This document shows, in pieces, positions 15,572 through 24,420 of a stretch of 64,000 nt of DNA. The stretch lies in NCBI GenBank assembly GCA_964549105.1, contig CAZJTZ010000002.1, positions 1 through 64,000 on the forward strand. Reading direction: 5' to 3'. This DNA comes from Hydrogenedens sp964549105. GTDB taxonomy: Bacteria; Hydrogenedentota; Hydrogenedentia; Hydrogenedentales; Hydrogenedentaceae. Each line of letters begins with the position of its first letter. The stretch's first letter is position 1. The notes beneath the pieces are model-generated. The model searched no databases. It worked only from the letters and a program-made list of their open reading frames with translations, and had not been told where the DNA came from. Position numbers and translations under genes: made by a program.

Positions 15572-17803
15572 ATGCCATGGATTGAATTTAAAAACTATCA
15601 AGAAAATGCCGTTGTAAAGTTGAAGCGAGAAGTCAACGATCTTTTGGATACGGAAGGAAGAAAAACCTGCATTTTTAAGTCGCCGACAGGTTCCGGCAAA
15701 ACCTTAATGATGGCCGAATTTTTGAAACGGCTGATTGATTCGCGCATTGACGGCAAAAAGTTTTCTTTTATCTGGATTGCTGTTAATAAACTACACGACC
15801 AAAGCCGAAATAGCTTGAAAAAATATTATGACCAATTCGGTATTGGCCTTAAGTGTTCTTACTTTGAAGACTTGGACGACAGGAAAATCAGCGAAAATGA
15901 GATTTTATTTTTGAATTGGGCAAGCATAAACAAGAAAGACAACATTTATGTCCGCGAGAACGAGCGGGATAATAATCTTTCAAACATTGTCGCCCGCACA
16001 AAAGAGGAAGGACGGATTATTATCCTTGTCATTGACGAAAGCCACCGCAACGTTGAAACGGACAAATCAAAAGATTTGATTGAAGACATTAACCCGAAAA
16101 TAACGATTGAAGTTTCGGCAACGCCGCAATTCAAAGGCATATTTCGCGGCGTGGAAGTGGAACTTAAAGATGTAAAAGACGAAGGAATGATAAAGAAAGA
16201 GATAGTTATCAATCCAGGCTTTGAAAATTTTAAACTGGACAAAAAACTTGAGGACAAAACGGCTGACGAGATTGTCGTTGAGGCAGGGCTGGAGAAACGT
16301 GCCGAGCTTGCCAAACTATACGAAGCGGAAGGGGCAAATGTTAATCCGCTTATGCTAATTCAAATTCCCGATAACCGCAACGGATTGATTGATAAAAAGG
16401 ATTCAGTTGTGCAGTTGCTTGGCAAATACGGCATTACTACGGAAAACGGGCGGCTGGCAATTTATCTTTCCGACAAAGACAGCAAGATCAATCTTGAAAA
16501 TATTGAGAAAAACGAGAATGAAGTTGAAGTGATGATTTTCAAGCAAGCCATAGCGGTTGGCTGGGATTGCCCGCGCGCCGCAATTTTGGTTTTGTTCCGC
16601 GAATGGAAAAGCATGATATTTTCCATTCAAACAATCGGGCGCATTATGCGTATGCCCGAACATTTTCATTATAAAAATTCGAAACTCAATCTCGGCTATG
16701 TTTATACCAGTTTAAACAACATCGGCATTGCCGAGGATATTGCCAAAGAATATATTACTGTTTTTGAAGGCAAGCGGCGCGAGGATTACAAAAATATTGA
16801 TTTAACTTCTTATCATTCCAAGCGTTTCCGAGAGGAAACCCGTTTGTCGTCCGACTTTGTGCCGATTTTCTTAAAAGCAGCGGATGAATTGAGACTGAAA
16901 TATAAAATTTCGCTCCAACATAGCATTGTGGATACGAAACTTATCGCGAGCGGAAAAATTTATGATGTGGACAAGCAGACAAAGAGCATTGAGAAAAAAG
17001 GGACTTTGGATATTCCAAAAAACGAAGTTGAACTGCAAATGGCTTTTGATAATTTCGCGCGAGAAAACCTTGCACCTTTTCACCCCGAACTTCGCTCAAT
17101 AAAGCGCATTAACGATTCAATTTACGGATTTTTTGGTGCAAGCAGAGATGAAGATAGATGGCCTGAAATACAAGCTATTGTTTTGGCAGAAGAAAATCGC
17201 CAAGCCGTGATTGATGTAATCAATCGGGCCAAAGAGTTGTATCAGGAAGTCGTTGGCAAGGGCAAGCACGAGGTTGTGCAAAATGACGAGCCGTGGAATG
17301 TGCCGGAGATAATCAATTACAATCTTACTTTCGTTAAAAAAGATTATAAGCGGTCAATCATTCAGCCGTATTACGCTAAAACGAAAGGCACGGATAATCT
17401 TTCTCTATTTGAAGAAGACAGCGATATTGAAGTTTCCTTTATTGAATATCTGGAAAAGGCAAAACAGGTGAAATGGTGGTTTAAAAACGGTAAGCAAGAC
17501 GGCTCTTATTTTGCCGTGCCTTATGTTGAGAACGGACAGGAAAAGCCGTTTTATATTGATTTTATAGTTTTGTTCAACGACGGAGGGATTGGCCTGTTTG
17601 ATACGAAAGGTGGAATATACGCCAAAACGGCAAAAGAACGCGCCGAAGGGCTGGCGGAGTATATCGCGGCAGAAAACAAAGGCGGCAAAAAATTATTCGG
17701 CGGCATTGTGTTGAAAGATAAAAATAGTTGGCGATACAATGACAATAAAACATATTCTTACGATCCAAACGATTTGAAGGATTGGAAATTTTTAGATTTA
17801 TGA
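15572..17803 (+). CDS. res: Type III restriction enzyme Res subunit (helicase-nuclease)
   Basis: 743 aa. SF2 translocase with Walker A SPTGSGKT (residues 37-44), a DEAH-type box written VIDESHRN (~152), motif III SATPQF and motif VI QTIGRIMRMPE. Near the C-terminus FYIDFIVLF..GLFDTKGG (~659-679) gives the D-x(n)-DxK nuclease site of type III Res proteins. With Mod it should cleave DNA after ATP-driven long-range communication between two head-to-head sites. It is shorter than some Res proteins (900+ aa) but all motifs are present. Its stop overlaps the start of the next gene (ATGA, 17800-17803). Confidence 0.92.
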   Translation: MPWIEFKNYQENAVVKLKREVNDLLDTEGRKTCIFKSPTGSGKTLMMAEFLKRLIDSRIDGKKFSFIWIAVNKLHDQSRNSLKKYYDQFGIGLKCSYFEDLDDRKISENEILFLNWASINKKDNIYVRENERDNNLSNIVARTKEEGRIIILVIDESHRNVETDKSKDLIEDINPKITIEVSATPQFKGIFRGVEVELKDVKDEGMIKKEIVINPGFENFKLDKKLEDKTADEIVVEAGLEKRAELAKLYEAEGANVNPLMLIQIPDNRNGLIDKKDSVVQLLGKYGITTENGRLAIYLSDKDSKINLENIEKNENEVEVMIFKQAIAVGWDCPRAAILVLFREWKSMIFSIQTIGRIMRMPEHFHYKNSKLNLGYVYTSLNNIGIAEDIAKEYITVFEGKRREDYKNIDLTSYHSKRFREETRLSSDFVPIFLKAADELRLKYKISLQHSIVDTKLIASGKIYDVDKQTKSIEKKGTLDIPKNEVELQMAFDNFARENLAPFHPELRSIKRINDSIYGFFGASRDEDRWPEIQAIVLAEENRQAVIDVINRAKELYQEVVGKGKHEVVQNDEPWNVPEIINYNLTFVKKDYKRSIIQPYYAKTKGTDNLSLFEEDSDIEVSFIEYLEKAKQVKWWFKNGKQDGSYFAVPYVENGQEKPFYIDFIVLFNDGGIGLFDTKGGIYAKTAKERAEGLAEYIAAENKGGKKLFGGIVLKDKNSWRYNDNKTYSYDPNDLKDWKFLDL

Positions 17804-19428
17804 GCCAAGAAATACCAACAAACAAGTTATCGATTTATCTTATAAAAGAGGAATACTCCGAACATAAGGATATTTTGAAAAAATTTGATACGCTTCAAAC
17901 AAAAGATGTTAAGGGAGTCGGCGTTCTTTACTTTGGCAAATCTCAAAAATTCAAGCCATCATGGATAAAAAATTTTTTCGGTTCCGCTTTGGGCGATGAC
18001 ATAAAAAAATTATTTAACTCTTCCTCAAAAGCAATTTTATTATCAAAAGTTAAAGTTGCAACGAATGAAGAAAGAATGTTTGCAATTCCCTTTGGTTACG
18101 GTTGGACTTTTCTTAATCATGGTGTTTGGGAAGAGCGGTTTGGCCTGAAAGTAACTTTAAATACAGTTGACCCTAATAATTTACGGCGAATTGATAAGAA
18201 AAACATGTCTTCGATGCCGAAAGACACGAGCGAGCAATTAAACCGAGAGGGTGTTGTCGCCGATTTCGGCATTGATATTGAACAGGATTTAATCCAGTCA
18301 ATCACAGGCAAAACCAAAGGAGAAGGTTTCGGGAAAACTATCACGGGGAAGGATTCATTAAGTTTATCCGTTAAGGTTAATTGGTCTAACATTCAAGAAT
18401 TTCTAAAACGGGCATACACGAAATACAAAAGCGATGACTACAAAAAAGATTTTGGCTGGATTGACCAAATTTCGGAAGTGAAAGACCCAAAAATAATTGA
18501 AAACCTTAACAACGGATTGGTTGATAATATAGTTGATAATATAAAAGACATTAACAATATAAAAGACATTAACTTTGATAAAGTATGGATGGCCGTGCCC
18601 GAGTTGGTTGATTGGTCAGATATTTCTGGCTTTTCTTATAAAAATAAAAAAGATGACCTCAAGGACGACATACTTTTGGCTGATTTCATTTCCAATTTGC
18701 TGAAATCAAAAGAAGAAGTTAATTTGACACTAAAAGCATTTAATAGGTACATTTATTGCTTTGGCGCGAGTAGCGACGAATTAAAATATCGGTGGAAGGC
18801 TTTTAACTGCTTATATTGTGAGATACAAGATGAAGAGAAAAAGAAAACCTATCTTTTGAGCAACGGTAAATGGTATGAAATAGAAAATGATTTTGCCAAG
18901 CAGGTAAATGACGACTATCAGCAATTAATGAGTAGCAGTGTTTCGGTTCCCTTGCCTGTCTACAAATGCAAAAACGAAAATGAGTATAACAAGGAAACGG
19001 CAAAAAATAACGCCGACTTTTGTTGTATGGATAGAGAATTAATCAGTCATGGCGGCGGTTATAGTAAAATAGAATTTTGCGATTTATACACCAAAGATAA
19101 AAAAATAATTCATGTAAAGCATTATAGCGGTTCCCCCGTTTTGAGCCATTTATTTTCGCAGGGTGCCGTTTCCGGTGAATTATTGCTTGCCGATAAAGAA
19201 TTTAGGAAGAAGGTGAACGAAAAACTGCCAAACGGCTACAAAATTGATAATCCGAACGATAAACCTAATCCCTCGGATTTTCAGATTATTTTTGGTATAA
19301 TAAGTTCATCGTCCAAGCAGTTGGAAATACCATTTTTTAGCAAGGTGATTTTGCGGAACGCAAAAAGAAGATTGGAAACATACGGATATAAGGTTTCATT
19401 ACAGAAGATTAGTGCGGAGAAAACATAA
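17800..19428 (+). CDS. TIGR04141/DUF6119 family protein associated with restriction loci
   Basis: 542 aa, starting MSQEIPTNKLSIYLIKEEYS; the ATG overlaps the res stop. The sequence matches my memory of the sporadically distributed TIGR04141 family: an N-terminal NKLSIYLIK strand, a GYGWTFLNHGVWEERFGLKV block (residues ~97-116), SITGKTKGEGFGKTITGKDS (~168-187) and a C-terminal HVKHYSGSPVLSHLFSQG block (~445-462), a possible nuclease-like or ligand-binding core. No enzymatic function has been shown that I know of. Its fixed place as last gene of this operon suggests an accessory effector or specificity factor. A truncated IS begins 17 bp after its stop. Confidence 0.75.
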   Translation: MSQEIPTNKLSIYLIKEEYSEHKDILKKFDTLQTKDVKGVGVLYFGKSQKFKPSWIKNFFGSALGDDIKKLFNSSSKAILLSKVKVATNEERMFAIPFGYGWTFLNHGVWEERFGLKVTLNTVDPNNLRRIDKKNMSSMPKDTSEQLNREGVVADFGIDIEQDLIQSITGKTKGEGFGKTITGKDSLSLSVKVNWSNIQEFLKRAYTKYKSDDYKKDFGWIDQISEVKDPKIIENLNNGLVDNIVDNIKDINNIKDINFDKVWMAVPELVDWSDISGFSYKNKKDDLKDDILLADFISNLLKSKEEVNLTLKAFNRYIYCFGASSDELKYRWKAFNCLYCEIQDEEKKKTYLLSNGKWYEIENDFAKQVNDDYQQLMSSSVSVPLPVYKCKNENEYNKETAKNNADFCCMDRELISHGGGYSKIEFCDLYTKDKKIIHVKHYSGSPVLSHLFSQGAVSGELLLADKEFRKKVNEKLPNGYKIDNPNDKPNPSDFQIIFGIISSSSKQLEIPFFSKVILRNAKRRLETYGYKVSLQKISAEKT

Positions 19429-19445
19429 AAAGCAAAAAAAACTAA

Positions 19446-19833
19446 CCCTATTAATCGCTTCTGTTTTAATGCTTCTTTCTGCCGCCTCTCTTCCTCTATT
19501 ATCCCATGATGATTCAAACAACGATTTATGTTTTTACGGCTTACCTGCGGTATAAATGGCTTTAACACCTCAGCCAAACTATCTATTCCTAAACCAGTTG
19601 ACTGCCGAACTTCACAGATTATCCACTCTTCTAATGGGTTAAATGCTGTCCTTATCCTATGCGGACGAGAGGACCTGTCTGTTAATTCTTTTTTCTTTTT
19701 CCATTTTGATACGATTGTCTTGGTAAGATTAAACCGTTTCGCTAATGATTTAATACTCTCGTTCGATTTCTGAAATATTTTTCTTATATGAACTGTTGTT
19801 TTAGCATTGTGGGTAATACTTAATTTCTGACAT
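19446..19833 (-). pseudogene. Truncated, frameshifted IS481-like transposase (N-terminal part)
   Basis: On the minus strand, ATG 19833 (ribosome-binding site AGGAAATAGGT) starts MSEIKYYPQC-stop, but the neighbouring frame reads CQKLSITHNAKTTVHIRKIF, then an HTH region (ESIKSLAKRFNLTKTIVSKW), then LEEWIICEVRQSTGLGIDSL and FIPQVSRKNINRCLNHHGII. That is the N-terminal HTH half of IS481/IS3-group transposases. A 2-base loss after the start codon explains the frameshift. The DDE catalytic domain is missing; the sequence ends after KQKRLIG. It lies against the end of the defence operon. Confidence 0.8.
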
Positions 19834-19912
19834 ACCTATTTCCTTTTTTGCTTTTATAACATAAATTTTTCTACACTTAATCTTATAGATTGATACTCAA
19901 TATAACAATTTC

Positions 19913-19929
19913 TATAATCTACTGTTCCC
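19913..19929 (-). repeat. Left terminal inverted repeat of the IS481-like element
   Basis: TATAATCTACTGTTCCC here is, in IS orientation, the outer 5' end upstream of the transposase. It matches 40014-40030 (TATAATCTACCGTTCCC) at the 3' end of the other copy with one mismatch, as expected for inverted ends. The bases just outside read TGTC when extended in IS orientation, like the TGT start of IS481 ends. Confidence 0.65.
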
Positions 19930-19991
19930 TGACAAGAGGTGGGGGAGAGATGGTTGTGGAGCGTAGGGGGTTGTGGGGTGGATAGAGGGAG

Positions 19992-20020
19992 TTGAGATTG
20001 GGGTTGGGAAGTGGTATAAT
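19992..20020 (+). promoter_or_regulatory. Promoter of rpsA, extended -10
   Basis: TTGAGA (19992-19997), a 17-bp spacer and TATAAT (20015-20020), preceded by TG at 20012-20013. It lies 55 bp before the rpsA start, which has AAAGGAG upstream. Confidence 0.7.
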
Positions 20021-20075
20021 ATATGCTCTGCTTTTGTAGCAGAATATTTTTTGTCGAAAGGAGTTTTTTCGATTT

Positions 20076-22031
20076 ATGGGTTATAAGTATACTGAACTTA
20101 ATGCAAAAGTGGAAGAAATGGCAAATGAGGCGTTGACGCAGGATTTGAAGAAGGAGTTGAATTCTTATCTGACGGAGCCTGATGTTGACCGATTTCTTCA
20201 AGAGGGTATGATGCGTTTTCAAGAGGGTGAGGTGGTGAAGGGGCAGATAGTCTCTATATTGGATGACCGTGTGCTGGTGGATATTGGCTATAAGAGTGAA
20301 GGGGTTGTCCGAATAACGGATTTTCCTGACCGCTCTGAATTGAAGGAGGGTGTAATCTATGATTTTTATATTGATGTCCCGGAGAATGAGGAAGGTATGC
20401 CTGTTTTGTCTAAGAGCAAAGCCGACCGAATTAAGAACTGGGAGTATGTTCAGAAGGTGTTTGAGGATAACGGCGATATTGAAGGCACAGTTGTCCGCAA
20501 GGTGAAAGGTGGCTTGAAGGTTGATATTGGTGTGGATGCGTTTATGCCTGGCAGTCAGGTTAGCACGAGACCTATTGCTGACCTTGACGATTTTGTCGGG
20601 AAGCGTCTGGAACTGCGTATTTTGAGTTTGAATCAGAAGCGGCGGAATGTGGTGGTCAGCCATCGCAAAGTTTTAGAGGAACGCAGGGAAGAGGAAAGGA
20701 AGCAACTGTTAGAGGTTATTCAGGTTGGTGCCGTTGTTCAAGGTGAGGTGAAGAATATTACCGATTTTGGTGCGTTTATTGATTTAGGTGGTTTAGATGG
20801 TTTGCTGCATGTGTCTGATTTGACCTGGGGCAGGCCGAAGAATCCGCACCAGATGTTGAAAATTGGTCAGAAGTTAGAGGTGATGGTGCTGACTTATGAC
20901 CCCGAAACGCATCGGGTAAGTCTTGGATTGAAACAAAAGACAGAGAATCCATGGCTAACCGCAGTTGAGAAGTATCCTGTGGGTTCTATCGTTTCCGGGA
21001 CGGTTGTCAGTCTGGCGGATTATGGTGCCTTTGTTCAGATGGAAGATGGCATTGAAGGAATGATACATATTAGCGAAATGAGTTGGACGCGCCGGGTGCG
21101 GCATCCGTCTGAAATATTGAATGTTGGTGATGAAGTGCATGTGATGGTTCTGCATGTAGACCCTGATGAACAGAAAATATCTCTGGGCTTGAAGCAGACT
21201 CAACCCAATCCGTGGAAGTTAATGGCAGATAAATATCCAGTTGGCTCTGTGGTCAAGGGGCATGTTCGTGCTATCATGGATTATGGTGCTTTTGTTGAGA
21301 TTGAAGAAGGTATTGATGGTCTGTTGCATGTGGGCGATATTTCCTGGACCAAGAAGATAACCAATCCTGCTGAGATTCTGAAAAAGGACCAGGAGATTGA
21401 GATTAAAATATTGAGCATTGACCCTGAAATGGAGAAGATTAGTGTTGGTCTGAAACAATTAGAGCCTGACCCATGGCAGGAATTGGTTGAGGAAATGCCC
21501 ATAGGTAAGCATGTAGAGGTTGAAATAACTAAATTAGTGAGTTTTGGTGCCTTTGCCAAGTTGGAAAATGGCATAGAAGGGCTTATACATTTAAGCGAAA
21601 TGTCTATGGAAAAGGTTCAGCGACCCGAAGATATTCTTCATGTTGGTCAGAAGGTAATGGCGAAAATAATTAGTATAAGTCCAGTAGAGCGGAAGGTCGG
21701 TTTGAGCATTCGTGAATATCAGAAAGACCTTGAAGGCGAGATTATGCAGACGCATACTCCCGGTGGTGAACAGATAGATGTGGGTTCTTTGTTAAAAGAT
21801 GTGCTGCCGTTAGACCTTCTCCAGCAAGGAGAATCAATAGAGGAAGTTGCTGAAAAATTGATACACAATGGTGAAGAGACATCTATAGAGGCTGTTCCCG
21901 CAGATGATAAGTCTGCAGATTTGAATTTAACCGTTGCAGATAGTTCTTCAGGAGAGAATCTGGATGTGGGTGTAGGTGAGGCGCCAAACTCTGCGGCGCC
22001 AGAGGATGAACAACCTCCCTCTGTTGAATAA
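20076..22031 (+). CDS. rpsA: 30S ribosomal protein S1
   Basis: 651 aa. Binds mRNA on the 30S platform during initiation. Six S1/OB-fold repeats are visible, each with a GxxxxGxV..(D/E)YGAFV-like core: residues ~50-110, 135-190, 220-290 (ITDFGAFIDLGGLDGLLHVS), 305-375 (LADYGAFVQMEDGIEGMIHI), 392-460 (IMDYGAFVEIEEGIDGLLHV) and 480-545 (LVSFGAFAKLENGIEGLIHL). The two N-terminal repeats are more divergent, as in other S1 proteins that bind S2 and the ribosome. The last ~90 residues are an acidic, low-complexity tail not seen in short S1 proteins. It is monocistronic, with a terminator-like hairpin after it. Confidence 0.95.
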   Translation: MGYKYTELNAKVEEMANEALTQDLKKELNSYLTEPDVDRFLQEGMMRFQEGEVVKGQIVSILDDRVLVDIGYKSEGVVRITDFPDRSELKEGVIYDFYIDVPENEEGMPVLSKSKADRIKNWEYVQKVFEDNGDIEGTVVRKVKGGLKVDIGVDAFMPGSQVSTRPIADLDDFVGKRLELRILSLNQKRRNVVVSHRKVLEERREEERKQLLEVIQVGAVVQGEVKNITDFGAFIDLGGLDGLLHVSDLTWGRPKNPHQMLKIGQKLEVMVLTYDPETHRVSLGLKQKTENPWLTAVEKYPVGSIVSGTVVSLADYGAFVQMEDGIEGMIHISEMSWTRRVRHPSEILNVGDEVHVMVLHVDPDEQKISLGLKQTQPNPWKLMADKYPVGSVVKGHVRAIMDYGAFVEIEEGIDGLLHVGDISWTKKITNPAEILKKDQEIEIKILSIDPEMEKISVGLKQLEPDPWQELVEEMPIGKHVEVEITKLVSFGAFAKLENGIEGLIHLSEMSMEKVQRPEDILHVGQKVMAKIISISPVERKVGLSIREYQKDLEGEIMQTHTPGGEQIDVGSLLKDVLPLDLLQQGESIEEVAEKLIHNGEETSIEAVPADDKSADLNLTVADSSSGENLDVGVGEAPNSAAPEDEQPPSVE

Positions 22032-22062
22032 TCGCCCTCAAAAAAGTGGAATATGAAACAAC

Positions 22063-22101
22063 AGCGCTGCAGAAAAAGTTATCCTGCGGCGCTTTGATTT
22101 T
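22063..22101 (+). terminator. Hairpin after rpsA
   Basis: AGCGCTGCAG (22063-22072) pairs with CTGCGGCGCT (22084-22093) with one non-Watson-Crick position, followed by TTGATTTT. It fits a rho-independent terminator with a short U tract. Confidence 0.6.
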
Positions 22102-22187
22102 AAAAGGGCTCGAAATTCCTTAGTCAAAATAAAACGCACTTTTTTAATGTTATAAATAACTAATCTTTGTAAAAAGGAGATTTTAAT

Positions 22188-24020
22188 ATGGTTACAACAA
22201 AAAAGCATGAATTAGCAGGTGCAAAAATGAAGGGAGCAGATATGGTCCTTCAAGTGCTTGCTGATGAAGGGGTGAAGACCATCTTTGGTTATAGTGGAGG
22301 TGCTATATTACCCGCTTATGATGCCATTTTCCGCTGGAATCGCACACATAAAGAACACCCAATAAAACTCATTGTCCCTGCAAACGAGCAAGGGGCAGGT
22401 TTTATGGCTTCGGGTTATGCCCGTGCTACGGGTGAAGTCGGCGTGTTTATAGTTACTTCCGGTCCTGGTGCCACTAATGCAACTACACCCATCCGAGATG
22501 CTATGGCGGATTCTATTCCCGTGGTGATGATTAGTGGTCAGGTAGCACGTTCTGCCGTCGGAACAGACGCTTTTCAGGAAGCACCTGTTTTTAATTTAAT
22601 GTCTTCCTGTGCCAAACATGTATTTCTGGTTAAAGAGCCGGAGAAACTGGAAGAGACTATTCGTACAGCGTTTTATATTGCACGAACAGGTAGACCCGGT
22701 CCAGTTGTTATAGACTTACCCAAAGATGTTCAGAGTTACGATGGCATTTTTAAGGGGAAAGGTTTATTGCCCCTTCATGGATACCAATCTCGTATGCAAA
22801 GGATTAAAGACAATGAGATTACGCCTGATGAAGCGAAAGAATTTTTTACCCTGTTGAAGGCTGCAAAAAAGCCGTTGTTGTATGTTGGTGGGGGTATCAT
22901 CTCCAGTAATGCTTCTGCTGTATTACAGGAATTTGCCCGCCATTTTCATATACCCATTGTAACGACTCTAATGGGGATTGGTGCAATAGATACGAATGAC
23001 CCACTTTGTTTGCACATGTTAGGCATGCACGGAACACCTTATGCAAACTACGCCGTAATGGATTGTGATTTTCTTATTGCTGTGGGTGCTCGTTTTGATG
23101 ACCGTGTGGCAGGTTTAGCCAATGAATTTGCAGCGAATGCAAAGATTGCTCACATTGATATTGACCCTGCTGAAATTGGAAAGGTGAAACCCGTTGTCTG
23201 GGCTCATGCTGGCGATGCCGGAAAGGCACTTAAAACCTTGCTTCAATATGGGAAAAACCTTACATTTCGACATGACGCATGGATTAAACATATTCAAAAT
23301 TTGAAACAAGAATATCCGCTGAACTATGACCGTAATGCACAAAAGATACAACCCCCTGAAGTGATAGAGGCGTTGAATGATATTGTTAAAGGAGAAGCCA
23401 TTTTTACCACAGGTGTGGGACAACATCAAATGTTTGTAGCCCAGTACCTTCATGTGAAGTATCCACGCACTTTAATTACTTCCGGTAGTATGGGGACAAT
23501 GGGCTTCGGTTTGCCTTCGGCTATTGGTGCAAAATTAGCCAGACCAGATAAAATTGTCATTGATATAGATGGCGATGGAAGTATACGCATGAATTTCGGT
23601 GAAATGGAAACATGCACAAATTACGATATTCCTGTAAAAGTTCTGTTGTTAAATAATCACGGAGACGGAATGGTCTACCAGTGGCAAGAATTATATTTTG
23701 AAGGACGCTTTTCCGGTTCGGATAAATCACTGCATAAAAAAGATTTTGTTAAATCCGCGGAGGCAGATGGGTATAAATTTGCAAAACGCGTTACCCATCG
23801 TGAAGAACTTCATAAGACACTCGAAGAGTTTGTTAAATTTGACAAAGGCCCTGCTTTCCTTGAAGTGGTTGTGGATAAGAAAGCACTCGTATTTCCTATG
23901 GTCGGACCGGGTTTAGGCTACAAAGATATGATAACGGGTCCCTTCATCAAATTCCGTGAAGTTCCAAAAGTAGAAGAAGAACCTATAAACTTATCTGACG
24001 CATTTGCAAAAGCGTTCTAA
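22188..24020 (+). CDS. ilvB: Acetolactate synthase, large (catalytic) subunit
   Basis: 610 aa thiamine-diphosphate enzyme that joins two pyruvates (or pyruvate and 2-oxobutyrate) in the first common step of branched-chain amino-acid synthesis. It shows GYSGGAILPAYDAIF at the N-terminus, catalytic Glu in NEQGAGFMASGYAR, TSGPGATNATTPIRDAMADS, the FAD/quinone-domain stretch VGARFDDRVAG and the thiamine/Mg motif DGDGSIRMNFGEMET..LLNNHGDG. The Gly-Met-Val-x-Gln-Trp-Gln block is typical of biosynthetic AHAS. The residue before the catalytic Glu is Asn where many homologues have His. No ilvN small subunit or ilvC is nearby. The start has AAAAGGAG. A terminator follows. Confidence 0.94.
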   Translation: MVTTKKHELAGAKMKGADMVLQVLADEGVKTIFGYSGGAILPAYDAIFRWNRTHKEHPIKLIVPANEQGAGFMASGYARATGEVGVFIVTSGPGATNATTPIRDAMADSIPVVMISGQVARSAVGTDAFQEAPVFNLMSSCAKHVFLVKEPEKLEETIRTAFYIARTGRPGPVVIDLPKDVQSYDGIFKGKGLLPLHGYQSRMQRIKDNEITPDEAKEFFTLLKAAKKPLLYVGGGIISSNASAVLQEFARHFHIPIVTTLMGIGAIDTNDPLCLHMLGMHGTPYANYAVMDCDFLIAVGARFDDRVAGLANEFAANAKIAHIDIDPAEIGKVKPVVWAHAGDAGKALKTLLQYGKNLTFRHDAWIKHIQNLKQEYPLNYDRNAQKIQPPEVIEALNDIVKGEAIFTTGVGQHQMFVAQYLHVKYPRTLITSGSMGTMGFGLPSAIGAKLARPDKIVIDIDGDGSIRMNFGEMETCTNYDIPVKVLLLNNHGDGMVYQWQELYFEGRFSGSDKSLHKKDFVKSAEADGYKFAKRVTHREELHKTLEEFVKFDKGPAFLEVVVDKKALVFPMVGPGLGYKDMITGPFIKFREVPKVEEEPINLSDAFAKAF

Positions 24021-24040
24021 AGTTTTGAGAAGATAATAAT

Positions 24041-24080
24041 GGGACAGCGATAAATTAAAATATCCTGTCCCGTTTTTTTT
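24041..24080 (+). terminator. Rho-independent terminator after ilvB
   Basis: GGGACAG (24041-24047) and CTGTCCC (24065-24071) form a stem followed by GTTTTTTTT. A clear intrinsic terminator. Confidence 0.85.
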
Positions 24081-24420
24081 ATCTAAATTCTATCTTTCCA
24101 TAAAATTAAGTAATATGCAGGATGTATAAATAAGAGTAGGAAGAAGAGGAGGGAAGTTAGAATTTCTATGGAATAGAGAAAATGACGATGTTGTATGTTA
24201 AAGAGTTTCCACTTTGCTTTTAAGTAATGGTTATTAACTGATTGTTTTAGTAGATATTTGTGGTATCAATTATCTAATTGGACACACATAGGTCGGAAAC
24301 TATGTTATAATGGGGTTTTGCTTTGAAACCACTGTAAGGAATGGTTCAGACCCCTTCCTAATTTTTTAATAAATATCTATGAAGTAAAATATATAGAAAA
24401 ATTATTTAAGGAAAACGACT
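24081..24420. other. Intergenic region before GH38, with extended -10 box
   Basis: About 340 bp, AT-rich. TGTTATAAT at 24303-24311 is an extended -10 element ~110 bp before the mannosidase start, with TTGGAC at 24278-24283 too far upstream for a normal spacer. No other structure was recognised. Confidence 0.4.

Noticed and set aside
15946..16314. 122-codon minus-strand frame, Ser-rich
   Set aside because: Antisense to the helicase part of res; composition is that of a reverse-strand shadow.
12740..19428. BREX, DISARM or type I R-M system
   Set aside because: No PglX/PglZ, BrxC, DrmA/B, HsdS or HsdR-type proteins; the Mod motif order and Res nuclease site fit type III.
19854..20663. 269-codon minus-strand open frame
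   Set aside because: It is antisense to rpsA, rich in His/Gln/Leu/Asn codons from the reverse of S1 repeats, and has no motifs.
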